Positions 1 through 5,452 are shown, counted from the stretch's first letter. The stretch is DNA of 8,196 nt from Porticoccus sp033791605 (GCA_033791605.1 JASJGJ010000126.1:1-8196); one strand, 5' to 3'. The notes: generated by a model from the sequence alone, not told the origin. A program made the numbers and translations.

Positions 1-189
1 CCTTTACTTCTCAAAGGAGAACCAGGAACCGGGAAAACCATGTTGGCTCATGCGATTGCAGAGAATTTGGACATGCCACTGATCGTGTTAAATGTAAAAT
101 CCAGTATGAAATTAATTGAAAGTCTCTATCAATATCGACAATCACTCCGCGATACCCATAAAGCTTGTGGTGGATCAAATCACCAATAG
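1..189 (+). pseudogene. MoxR-type AAA+ ATPase, internal fragment, cut at its 3' side
   Basis: Frame 1 is open from the window edge to a TAG at 187-189. It begins PLLLKGEPGTGKT, a Walker A P-loop, followed by the LAHAIAENLDMPLIVLNVKSS pattern typical of MoxR-family AAA+ ATPases, which act as ATP-driven remodelling chaperones. The family-like part runs to about residue 44 (KLIESLYQY), where relatives continue with GLYxYD and then Walker B. Here the frame runs instead into sequence that codes for HspQ on the other strand, and it stops without Walker B, sensor or arginine-finger regions. The gene is therefore a fragment, and the last 19 or so codons are not ATPase sequence. The family call is firm. 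Whether the break is biological or an assembly join cannot be decided from the window. Confidence 0.75.
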
Positions 190-226
190 AAAATTTTGCA
201 TTGGTAATATTTGTTACCGTTCCCAT
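113..226 (-). pseudogene. hspQ: HspQ (YccV-like) heat shock protein, N-terminal fragment
   Basis: Read on the minus strand, the peptide from the ATG at 224-226 is MGTVTNITNAKFSIG followed by LIHHKLYGYRGVIVDIDRDF. This matches the start of HspQ, a small hemimethylated-DNA-binding and Lon-specificity factor whose N-terminus reads xKFxIGQxVRHxLxGYxGVVVDID. A Shine-Dalgarno GGAG (235-238) lies 8 bases before the ATG; a GTG at 230-232 is a weaker alternative start. After about 38 residues the frame enters the antisense of the ATPase fragment, so the remaining 60 or so residues of HspQ, including the conserved WYxV region, are missing. It cannot be functional as it stands. It lies downstream of murI in the same direction, separated by a possible degenerate attC. 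Confidence 0.7.
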
Positions 227-237
227 AGACACTTCTC

Positions 238-308
238 CATCAACGATCGGGTTGGCTTGCTCATACCTCCACCACGTTCTGCTTGAAGCGTAGCGACGAG
301 AGTTAATT
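238..308 (-). other. possible degenerate attC site between murI and hspQ
   Basis: The murI-hspQ gap holds CATCAAC (238-244) and GTTAATT (302-308), which resemble the outer R boxes of an attC, and the outer CATCAA/TTGATG arms (238-243, 307-312) are complementary. The left box is the same CATCAAC seen at the site at 3820. However, the L-box region pairs poorly and the boxes do not fit the strict GTTRRRY pattern. This is a weak call, made mainly from position and spacing. Confidence 0.25.
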
Positions 309-318
309 GATGACTTTA

Positions 319-1113
319 TTAGGGACTAATTTCGGATACATTGATACCACTACCCCATAACTCGCTCATAGGCCCGATAACATTAGCCGCATTTCCACTG
401 GTCCAGAACGCTGCTTTACCCTGTGTGTTGTTTAAATTTTGGAGGTTGAGTGCATGCAATCGTCTACTTACCTCCATTGCTACAGGTGTTGCCGTATCAA
501 TAATAGTAGCTTCCTCACCAACAACCTTATTGATGGCTGATATAAGAAATGAAAAATGAGTACAACCCAAAATGATCTGATCACTACCTGCGGACAATAG
601 GGGGCGAATATAATGCTCGGCCACATCGGTAGCTTTATCACCGTTGTGATTGAGATTTTCCACTAATGAAACAAACTCAGGGCAAGCCATTGTTTCTATG
701 GTGACCATTTTAGAATATATCGCTTTAAGTTGTTGGAACGAATCACTCTCTAATGTTTGTTGCGTCGCCAGTACGCCGATGACACCGGTTTTACTTTGTA
801 GCGCTGCGGGCTTAACGCCTGGTTCAACGCCAAAAATAGGAATAGAAAATTTTGAGCGAAGATCGCTGATGGTGTTAACGGTAGCGGTATTACATGCCAC
901 TACAACAGCCTTGCAGCCTTGATGAATCAGAAAATTAACAATGTATTCAGATCGCTCTCTAATAATAGGGGTTGCTTTAACCCCATAGGGAGAAAATCCT
1001 AAATCTGCGAAGTACATTAAATCTTCTTCTGGAAGGACAGCCCTAATAGCATGGCCAATCGAAAGTCCACCGACACCAGAATCAAATACTCCTATTGGCT
1101 TTTGTCGTTCCAT
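319..1113 (-). CDS. murI: glutamate racemase
   Basis: This 264-residue protein should interconvert L- and D-glutamate in the cytoplasm, supplying D-glutamate for peptidoglycan. It opens ERQKPIGVFDSGVGG, the racemase N-terminal signature. It has the first catalytic cysteine in VVACNTATVNT (about residue 76) and the second in ILGCTHFSFL (about residue 187), plus the DLGFSPYG substrate-site segment. The start at 1111-1113 was chosen because family homology begins there. The frame is open to 1215, but that extension (MPYVPAAKRSAAS...) only translates the inverted repeat upstream. No strong Shine-Dalgarno is visible. Length and motifs are normal, so the enzyme is probably active. What is odd is the setting: it lies between candidate attC sites next to foreign-looking cassettes, and without the cell-division or folate genes often seen beside chromosomal murI. 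It could be a second copy or a cassette gene. Confidence 0.93.
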   Translation of the reverse strand: MERQKPIGVFDSGVGGLSIGHAIRAVLPEEDLMYFADLGFSPYGVKATPIIRERSEYIVNFLIHQGCKAVVVACNTATVNTISDLRSKFSIPIFGVEPGVKPAALQSKTGVIGVLATQQTLESDSFQQLKAIYSKMVTIETMACPEFVSLVENLNHNGDKATDVAEHYIRPLLSAGSDQIILGCTHFSFLISAINKVVGEEATIIDTATPVAMEVSRRLHALNLQNLNNTQGKAAFWTSGNAANVIGPMSELWGSGINVSEISP

Positions 1114-1138
1114 ATTTTTATCTAGTTGTTGTCGCCGC

Positions 1139-1228
1139 GATAAACGGATGCCGAAGCGTAGCATAGGCAGCCTAGTGGAAGCCGCGCTTCTTTTTGCGGC
1201 TGGAACGTATGGCATGGCCTTGTTATAA
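1139..1228 (-). other. attC-like recombination site, degenerate
   Basis: On the + strand the site runs from GATAAAC (1139-1145) to GTTATAA (1222-1228). ATGCC (1148-1152) pairs with GGCAT (1211-1215) next to the R boxes, and an inner stem AGCCGC/GCGGCT (1180-1185, 1196-1201) closes a pyrimidine-rich loop. Size (90 bp), box spacing and position between two same-strand genes fit an attC. The left R box has an extra T on the minus strand (GTTTATC), so it is not a clean consensus site. Confidence 0.5.
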
Positions 1229-1252
1229 AAAGGCTCGTTGATTTCGATATCA

Positions 1253-2287
1253 TCACTTTACTGGTGGTTTCTCACCAGAAGCTCCAAAGGGGGGAGGGCC
1301 GCCTTCAGGATGCCCGTCAGGGCCTGCAGAGCGAACGGTTTCACCGTGAAAACATCCAATGAACATATTTTCGCTCGGGCTTGCCGCATGGTAGTGATAC
1401 CCTCTGATATTATCAGTTTGACCACGACACTCATCGAGCGAATCAGCCTCCTTGCCCTCTGAGTCTTTCAGCGCATAAATGCCGTAGCCATCTGAGGCGT
1501 AGCCCACTAAAGGCTCATGCCCATCGTCACTGTTCAATTTAGCAGTGCACCCCACCGAAGAGTGATAGTGATAGCCTTGGTGTACGTTAATGTGTCCACC
1601 ACAATCATCAAAAGCAGCAATCGTATACGCGCCTAAAATGGCATCAATCGGTGCAGACCCAGATAGCTCGGTACCATCTAACGCAATACCCGCCGTACGT
1701 ACGCGACCTTTTTTTGTGGTAGGGATGGGCGTAGTTGGTATAAGGAACGTGCGAGAGAAGTCATCATCAAGATACGATAGCTCGCACTCGATACAGTTTT
1801 GCATATATTCCTCTTCAACATCCGGTTTTGCTGCGCCTAAGCAGGCTTCTTTCGTCGCCGTATAACGTACTTTGTTTGTCTTTGCGTCATAAACCATCCA
1901 CTTTTCATCACCATAGTATTCACCCAGTTTAAGAATGAACTCACCGGTGATATCGACCAAATCGCCAGTACCGTCTTTGCTAAACCAAGCTCCGCCTACA
2001 TCAGCACCATCAGTAGTAGTCCTTGGGCAGAAAGGCCCCGGCGTCCGTCCTGCTGGCGCGCCATCAGTAATAAACTGGTAACAGGTCGTTTTTGTGCCTT
2101 CAGCAGTGTCACAGTCAACGATTTTAGGCTCTTGTGTAAAAGCCTCTTTTGCAAACAAAGAAATATCTATTCCCTTGGGTGCAGTAGCTTGTTCCGCTGT
2201 CTTGTCGGTGGAGCTATGGCAACCCCCTAAAGTTAATGCACTAAAGGCAATGACACACAATAGTGAATGGTAGCCTGATAAATTCAT
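1253..2287 (-). CDS. YHYH-domain lipoprotein
   Basis: A 344-residue exported protein. The N-terminus has a hydrophobic signal (residues 8-22) ending LTLGGC, a clear lipobox, so Cys23 is probably lipidated and the mature protein membrane-anchored. The name-giving motif occurs twice, in HQGYHYHSSVGC (about residue 239) and IRGYHYHAASPSENMF (about residue 296), separated by a GYASDGYGIYAL segment; this is the pattern of the YHYH domain family, whose biochemical function is not established. Other cysteines (CDTAEGTKTTC, NCIECEL, FDDCGG) may form disulfides. The C-terminus is Gly/Pro-rich (PEGGPPPFGASGEKPP). The start at 2285-2287 is supported by AAGGA 7-8 bases upstream. It lies 63 bp downstream of the DsbA-family gene with no attC between them, so the two are likely co-transcribed and may travel as one unit. 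Confidence 0.85.
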   Translation of the reverse strand: MNLSGYHSLLCVIAFSALTLGGCHSSTDKTAEQATAPKGIDISLFAKEAFTQEPKIVDCDTAEGTKTTCYQFITDGAPAGRTPGPFCPRTTTDGADVGGAWFSKDGTGDLVDITGEFILKLGEYYGDEKWMVYDAKTNKVRYTATKEACLGAAKPDVEEEYMQNCIECELSYLDDDFSRTFLIPTTPIPTTKKGRVRTAGIALDGTELSGSAPIDAILGAYTIAAFDDCGGHINVHQGYHYHSSVGCTAKLNSDDGHEPLVGYASDGYGIYALKDSEGKEADSLDECRGQTDNIRGYHYHAASPSENMFIGCFHGETVRSAGPDGHPEGGPPPFGASGEKPPVK

Positions 2288-2350
2288 AAGTTACGTCCTT
2301 GATGCGAACTGCTTTTATTGTCGATTATCGCGGATAACGCAGAAAGTAGT

Positions 2351-2998
2351 TTAAGCAGATTCGGCGCTAATCTCTTGCAACGCCTGCACAAAAGAATCGG
2401 GTTCCTGAGCTCCAGCGATGAGGTACTTATTGTTGATAATAAAGGCTGGCACGGAAGAGACACCCATCTGCTGGTAAGTGGCTTCATCTTCTCGCACCTC
2501 AGTAGTGTACTGATCCGAGTCTAGTACCTGCTTGGCTTTTACTGCGTCCAACCCCAGAGTTTCCACACAGCTTAATAGAATATTTTGGTCGGAGACATCC
2601 AGTGCCTTGCCAAAATAGGCTTCGAACAGTGCTTGTTTCATGGCGGTTTGATGGCCCTGCCCGGCAGACCATTTGACCAATCGGTGGGCATCGAAGGTAT
2701 TGCAGGTAAGTCGCTCCTGTAATTTATCGAAATTGAGACCAAGATCTTTGGCAATCGCCATCATATTACGTTGATTGGCACGCATCTCGTCTTCGCTTCC
2801 CCCGTATTTTTTAGCCAGAGCGGGTAAGATCGGCTCACCCTTACCACTATGGGTAGGGTCCAGCTCAAATGCATGCCACTGAACTGTAAACTCATACTCT
2901 GGTCCTAACTGCTCCATGGCTCGCTCGAGTCTGGCATAACCGATAGCACACCAAGGGCAGGCGATATCGGAAACAATATCTATTTGTATTTTGTTCAT
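2351..2998 (-). CDS. DsbA-family oxidoreductase, FrnE-like
   Basis: A 215-residue thioredoxin-fold protein. Residues 3-20 read KIQIDIVSDIACPWCAIG, with the active-site CPWC at positions 14-17, and the cis-proline loop is VSSVPAFIINN (about residue 180). The helical insertion between them, including NTFDAHRLVKWS, is characteristic of the FrnE/2-hydroxychromene-carboxylate-isomerase-like branch of the DsbA family. There is no signal peptide, so it should act in the cytoplasm as a thiol-disulfide oxidoreductase or isomerase. Length is typical of the branch. The start at 2996-2998 has AGG 8 bases upstream and coincides with the start of family homology. The YHYH lipoprotein follows 63 bp downstream on the same strand. 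The natural substrate is unknown. Because it lacks an export signal it is unlikely to oxidise the lipoprotein's cysteines directly. Confidence 0.9.
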   Translation of the reverse strand: MNKIQIDIVSDIACPWCAIGYARLERAMEQLGPEYEFTVQWHAFELDPTHSGKGEPILPALAKKYGGSEDEMRANQRNMMAIAKDLGLNFDKLQERLTCNTFDAHRLVKWSAGQGHQTAMKQALFEAYFGKALDVSDQNILLSCVETLGLDAVKAKQVLDSDQYTTEVREDEATYQQMGVSSVPAFIINNKYLIAGAQEPDSFVQALQEISAESA

Positions 2999-3026
2999 AG
3001 TGAAACCTGTAAATTTTCTGAGTTAT

Positions 3027-3113
3027 ATTTAGATATTGTCAGCTGAATTCTACTAGCAGTACTACTAGTCGTGCACTTATCTTAAGAGCACCATTTCAAC
3101 AGTTGTTAAATGG
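3027..3113. repeat. cluster of three adjacent imperfect palindromes with an orphan R box
   Basis: Upstream of the FrnE-like gene three inverted repeats abut: 3052-3069 (ACTAGcAGTACTaCTAGT), 3071-3091 (arms GTGCaCTTA and TAAGaGCAC around TCT) and 3091-3113 (CCATTT-CAAC / GTTG-tt-AAATGG). The third contains GTTAAAT (3105-3111), a consensus R box on the + strand, which is ATTTAAC on the minus strand. This may be the end of a cassette whose attC has lost its other half. No partner R box is visible near 3027-3050. Confidence 0.45.
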
Positions 3114-3212
3114 CATTACTACAAAATGGATCGTCGCCAGAGGTACTGAATATGACGACCCACGCGAGACCAATAGCATGGAGTAAATCAATAGGGCTAG
3201 AATGTTTCTCAT
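3096..3212 (-). CDS. possible 38-aa ORF with a signal-like N-terminus
   Basis: A short frame starting at 3210-3212 encodes MRNILALLIYSMLLVSRGSS followed by YSVPLATIHFVVMPFNNC. A charged start followed by a hydrophobic run looks like a signal peptide or membrane anchor. It begins 14 bases after the R box of the attC at 3226-3302 and ends inside the palindrome at 3091-3113, so it fills what could be a minimal cassette of about 120 bp. No Shine-Dalgarno is visible and I recognise no family. It may equally be non-coding. Confidence 0.25.
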   Translation of the reverse strand: MRNILALLIYSMLLVSRGSSYSVPLATIHFVVMPFNNC

Positions 3213-3225
3213 AGCGCGCAATGAT

Positions 3226-3302
3226 ATTTAACGTCAAAAGCAGCGGACTGAAAGAACGCGCGAAGTGCGTGGGATACAGTCCAGTGTAGCGATAGGTTAG
3301 CG
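3226..3302 (-). other. attC site downstream of the CvfB-like gene
   Basis: The 77-bp site has ATTTAAC (3226-3232; GTTAAAT on the minus strand, an exact GTTRRRY box) at one end and GTTAGCG (3296-3302) at the other. Inside, GGACTG (3245-3250) pairs with CAGTCC (3277-3282), with a short inner CGC/GCG hairpin. The 7-base boxes, stem placement and position 23 bp after a stop codon are typical of attC. Confidence 0.75.
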
Positions 3303-3324
3303 TTTGACCCTCTGTGCTTTGTGT

Positions 3325-3780
3325 TTATTTAACAAGCTCTATCCCGTTATCTAAAATTTTTATTTTCCCCTGTTTATAGAGACTTCCGATTGCGTGCTTA
3401 AAAACTTTTTTACTTACTTGAAACGCATGTTCAATGTCTTCAGGGGAGCTTTTATCATTAAATCCGCTTTTTCCACCAGCAGCCTCAAGATAGTCCATAA
3501 TTTTTTTGGTAGTAGAAAAAACATGTCTTCCTTTTTTCGGGTGTAAGGAAACATCTATTTTTCCATCTTCTCTCACAAGCTGTATATACGCTTTGAGTTC
3601 TTGGCCTTTTTTGTACTTTTCATAAACCTGATTGGCATAAACCAATCCTATGTACTCATCATTTATGATTACTTTTATGCCCAGCTCTGTAAAAGCATCT
3701 ATCTCCACATCTATTTCCTGCCATTCGGCAAACACGCCAGGCTCAACCGTTTCTTTCAAATACTTATAATTATCTCTCAT
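3325..3780 (-). CDS. short CvfB-like S1/winged-helix RNA-binding protein
   Basis: A 151-residue protein matching the C-terminal half of CvfB-type proteins. Residues 28-75 resemble an S1-like OB fold, with VIINDEYIGLVYANQVYE and then AYIQLVREDGKIDVSL, the family's hallmark string. Residues 105-150 form the winged-helix end, with DKSSPEDIEHAFQVSKKVFKHAIG and then LYKQGKIKI. Full-length CvfB is nearly twice as long because it carries additional S1 domains at the N-terminus; those are absent here. There is no sign of a frameshift: the frame starts cleanly at 3778-3780 and the next sequence upstream is an attC. RNA binding is therefore likely, but the CvfB role in regulating virulence genes should not be assumed. 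It is flanked on both sides by attC sites (3226-3302 and 3820-3896), so this is a single-gene cassette of about 594 bp. Confidence 0.8.
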   Translation of the reverse strand: MRDNYKYLKETVEPGVFAEWQEIDVEIDAFTELGIKVIINDEYIGLVYANQVYEKYKKGQELKAYIQLVREDGKIDVSLHPKKGRHVFSTTKKIMDYLEAAGGKSGFNDKSSPEDIEHAFQVSKKVFKHAIGSLYKQGKIKILDNGIELVK

Positions 3781-3819
3781 TGTGTAACCATTATTTATCT
3801 ATTGACTACTAGCGTCTTG

Positions 3820-3896
3820 CATCAACGGCCGTTAAAAACAGAGTGCCGCGTAGTGAAATGTCGCTTTTAACTGTCCGATGAATGCTTTTGTTAGGC
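3820..3896 (-). other. attC site downstream of the HxlR gene
   Basis: The 77-bp site runs from CATCAAC (3820-3826) to GTTAGGC (3890-3896), which is GCCTAAC on the minus strand, the commonest R'' box. GTTAAAA (3831-3837) pairs with TTTTAAC (3865-3871), and CGG/CCG plus GCAT/ATGC segments extend the stem. The HxlR stop codon TAA lies within the GCCTAAC box, a common arrangement in cassettes. The left box (GTTGATG on the minus strand) departs from consensus. Confidence 0.65.
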
Positions 3897-4229
3897 ATTT
3901 TTTATATTCATATCTAAAGTTTTAACCTGCTCAATAATTAAAATCAACTTTCTGCCATTTTCTGTAAGAGAATATTCTGTTCTTGGAGGTACTTCGGCAT
4001 AAGCATGTTTTTTTAGTAAGCCATAATCGGTTAATTTACGCAGCCTCTCAGAAAGTACTTTTTTTGAAATTCCTTCTATGTGGCTCTCCAATTTCCCAGG
4101 ACGAGTAACATTATCTGCGACTGCTTTCAAAACAGACACCGACCATTTGCAGCCAATTACCTCTTCAAGCTGACGATAGACTGGTTTCCCTGTTTTTCGA
4201 GTATTTATTTTATTTTTCATAATCATCAT
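3891..4229 (-). CDS. HxlR-family winged-helix transcriptional regulator
   Basis: A 112-residue HxlR-type DNA-binding protein. The family pattern is clear: VIGCKWSVSVLKAVAD (about residue 24) at the start of the winged helix, then RPGKLESHIEGISKKVLSERLRKLTDYGLL for the recognition helix, and VPPRTEYSLTENGRKL for the wing. The only cysteine is Cys27, directly before the KW pair. Many HxlR proteins sense quinones, aldehydes or disulfide stress through a conserved N-terminal cysteine, so Cys27 is a plausible sensor, although its position is not the classical one. The start is 4227-4229 or 4218-4220 (second choice); no strong ribosome binding site marks either. It is divergent from the thioredoxin-like gene across a 128-bp gap containing a perfect 13-bp palindrome. 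Both genes lie between two attC sites, so they move as one cassette of about 837 bp. Confidence 0.9.
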   Translation of the reverse strand: MMIMKNKINTRKTGKPVYRQLEEVIGCKWSVSVLKAVADNVTRPGKLESHIEGISKKVLSERLRKLTDYGLLKKHAYAEVPPRTEYSLTENGRKLILIIEQVKTLDMNIKNA

Positions 4230-4242
4230 TTTACACCAGCAA

Positions 4243-4255
4243 GTTCCTATGGAAC
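4243..4255. promoter_or_regulatory. 13-bp perfect palindrome, candidate HxlR operator
   Basis: GTTCC-TAT-GGAAC is a perfect inverted repeat 13 bases upstream of the HxlR start and about 100 bases upstream of the divergent thioredoxin-like gene. The same gap holds ACT-TTT-AGT (4268-4276) and TACTTACTATTG (4288-4299); the TACTTAC string resembles half-sites reported for HxlR-family operators. Binding by the adjacent regulator is inferred from position only. Confidence 0.4.
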
Positions 4256-4357
4256 CAAAATGTGCCTACTTTTAGTCTGTTGAAAAATACTTACTATTGT
4301 CTTGTGTCTGTTGTATGTATTGGCTCTTATAACTTAAATTCATTTAGGAGAAAAACA

Positions 4358-4594
4358 ATGAGTACTAAAGCAATTTTTTATCACGCTGGTTGCCCTGTGT
4401 GCGTAGCAGCAGAACAAAATGTAGCAAACGCACTTGACCCTGCAAAATATGATGTAGAAATAGTGCATCTCGGTGAAAGTAAGTCTCGCATACAAGAGGC
4501 TGAAACAGCTGGGGTCAAGTCTGTGCCAGCTCTAGTATTGGATGGTGCTACATTTCACATCAATTTTGGTGCTGATATCGATGCACTGAAATAA
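4358..4594 (+). CDS. small thioredoxin/glutaredoxin-fold protein with CPVC
   Basis: A 78-residue protein, and the only clear gene on the + strand in the array. The active site is FYHAGCPVCVAAEQNV, with Cys12 and Cys15 after the first strand. The cis-proline loop is GVKSVPALVLDG (about residue 52). The size and AIFYHAGCPVC pattern fit a minimal glutaredoxin- or thioredoxin-like thiol oxidoreductase acting in the cytoplasm. The start at 4358 is set by a strong AGGAG (4346-4350) 7 bases upstream; the frame is open further upstream to 4262 but that part reads through the promoter region. It is divergent from an HxlR regulator that has a single cysteine, which suggests redox-responsive control. 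The attC at 4657-4726 lies 62 bp after its stop, on the wrong side for a gene of this direction, so the gene runs against the array. Confidence 0.85.
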   Translation: MSTKAIFYHAGCPVCVAAEQNVANALDPAKYDVEIVHLGESKSRIQEAETAGVKSVPALVLDGATFHINFGADIDALK

Positions 4595-4620
4595 CTTTCT
4601 CATCACCGAGTGTTTAAATC

Positions 4621-4653
4621 AGGGTGTTTACCTTATGGTGGATTCCCTTTTTT
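4621..4653 (+). terminator. weak candidate terminator after the thioredoxin-like gene
   Basis: AGGG (4621-4624) pairs with CCCT (4645-4648), with an inner ACC-TTAT-GGT stem (4630-4639) separated by an internal loop, and the right arm runs straight into a T tract to 4653. Placement after the only + strand gene fits. The stem is short and interrupted. Confidence 0.3.
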
Positions 4654-4656
4654 ACT

Positions 4657-4726
4657 GCCTAATGCCCAGCTCGCCGGAAAATGCGAGCGCAACTAGTATT
4701 TTGTCCGGTGGAGCTATTTGTTAGGC
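4657..4726 (-). other. attC site downstream of the LysE gene
   Basis: A textbook 70-bp attC: GCCTAAT (4657-4663) and GTTAGGC (4720-4726) as outer boxes. The inner stem is AGCTC-g-CCGGA (4668-4678) against TCCGG-tG-GAGCT (4704-4715), with small bulges, as in attC sites where unpaired bases set strand choice. The LysE stop codon TAG begins at the last base of the box. Confidence 0.88.
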
Positions 4727-5352
4727 TATTTTCCATATTCCAATGAAGCCATTCTGATGCCAGTTGATATCAGCGTGATACCTGCTGCTTTATTGATAAG
4801 TGTTGTGACCCATGATTTCAGTTGTTGCTTTGCTATTCGATCGCCCAATCGACTGAACACGCTGTACACAACAATATCGGCCAATAAGCAAGACGCGCCC
4901 ATAAGTAGCATTTGAAACAGCACAGGCTTTGACGGATCAATGAATTGTGGAAGCAGCGCTGTGAAATACATAAGTGCTTTCGGGTTCGCTAATTGGACCA
5001 CTAACCCTTTTGAGAAGAGTTTTTTTCGACTGCTTTCTTTTCTTTCCGCCGAAAGCTTAATTACTCCCGATTTGCTGAATAGGGCCGAGATGCCAAGATA
5101 GAGCAAATAGACCACACCGAGCCACTTCATCACTGAGAACATTAGGTTGGAAGCAAGTATTAGAGAGGCGATACCTGTGGCCGACAAAGCGAAAAACAGA
5201 ACATCAGCGCTTGCCACCCCAAGCACGCCTAAAAATGCTCGCTGAGAGCTATGCGAAGCCCCCTGTGCTGCGACGGTAATAGCAGCCGGACCGGGGACCA
5301 AAATCAGCATCACCGTAGTGACAAAAAATATTGAGTAAAGGCTTATGTCCAC
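4726..5352 (-). CDS. LysE/RhtB-family amino-acid exporter
   Basis: A 208-residue inner-membrane protein. The N-terminus MDISLYSIFFVTTVMLILVP then GPAAITVAAQG carries the family's PGP motif at the end of the first membrane segment. Hydrophobic segments follow at roughly residues 40-63, 67-90, 117-138, 145-168 and 183-203, and the conserved FSKGLVVQLANPKALMYF cytoplasmic segment lies at about 111-130. Family members export amino acids or homoserine lactones by proton antiport; the substrate here cannot be told. The start is a GTG (5350-5352) preceded by AGAGAA; no ATG is better placed, and the upstream attC begins 17 bases away. The cassette spans about 4663-5374 (712 bp), with matching TTAGGC and GCCTAAC ends. 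No promoter of its own is evident, so expression may depend on read-through from the right. Confidence 0.9.
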   Translation of the reverse strand: MDISLYSIFFVTTVMLILVPGPAAITVAAQGASHSSQRAFLGVLGVASADVLFFALSATGIASLILASNLMFSVMKWLGVVYLLYLGISALFSKSGVIKLSAERKESSRKKLFSKGLVVQLANPKALMYFTALLPQFIDPSKPVLFQMLLMGASCLLADIVVYSVFSRLGDRIAKQQLKSWVTTLINKAAGITLISTGIRMASLEYGK

Positions 5353-5368
5353 TTTTGTTCTCTTTCTA

Positions 5369-5452
5369 GCCTAACGCCGTGCACACGGGCTAAAGCTGCA
5401 AAGCAGCTGAAGTCCGAGCGGCACAGCCGCGTTGTGCCGCACCTTGTTATGT
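5369..5452 (-). other. attC site downstream of the TPR-like gene, with two inner hairpins
   Basis: The 84-bp site runs from GCCTAAC (5369-5375) to GTTATGT (5446-5452). Near the boxes GTGC and CAC segments (5379-5386) pair with GTG and GCAC (5434-5442) with bulges. The centre holds two further hairpins: AGCTGC-aaa-GCAGCT (5394-5408) and GCGGCACA/TGTGCCGC (5418-5425, 5433-5440). The stop codon of the gene above lies within GTTATGT (TTA at 5447-5449). Confidence 0.85.

Noticed and set aside
650..922. 90-residue + strand frame within murI
   Set aside because: Antisense shadow of a well-conserved gene; the same applies to the other + strand frames over murI, YHYH, FrnE and tatD.
1114..1215. 34-residue N-terminal extension of glutamate racemase
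   Set aside because: It only translates the inverted repeat of the attC-like site; racemase homology starts at the ATG at 1111-1113.
2288..2350. attC between the FrnE and YHYH genes
   Set aside because: GCGTTATCCGC looks box-like but there is no partner box or stem, and the gap is too short.
3052..3113. CRISPR array or regular direct repeats
   Set aside because: The three elements are different palindromes, not repeats of one unit, and there are no spacers.
4262..4357. 32-residue upstream extension of the thioredoxin-like protein
   Set aside because: A strong AGGAG precedes the ATG at 4358, and the upstream part is the divergent promoter region.
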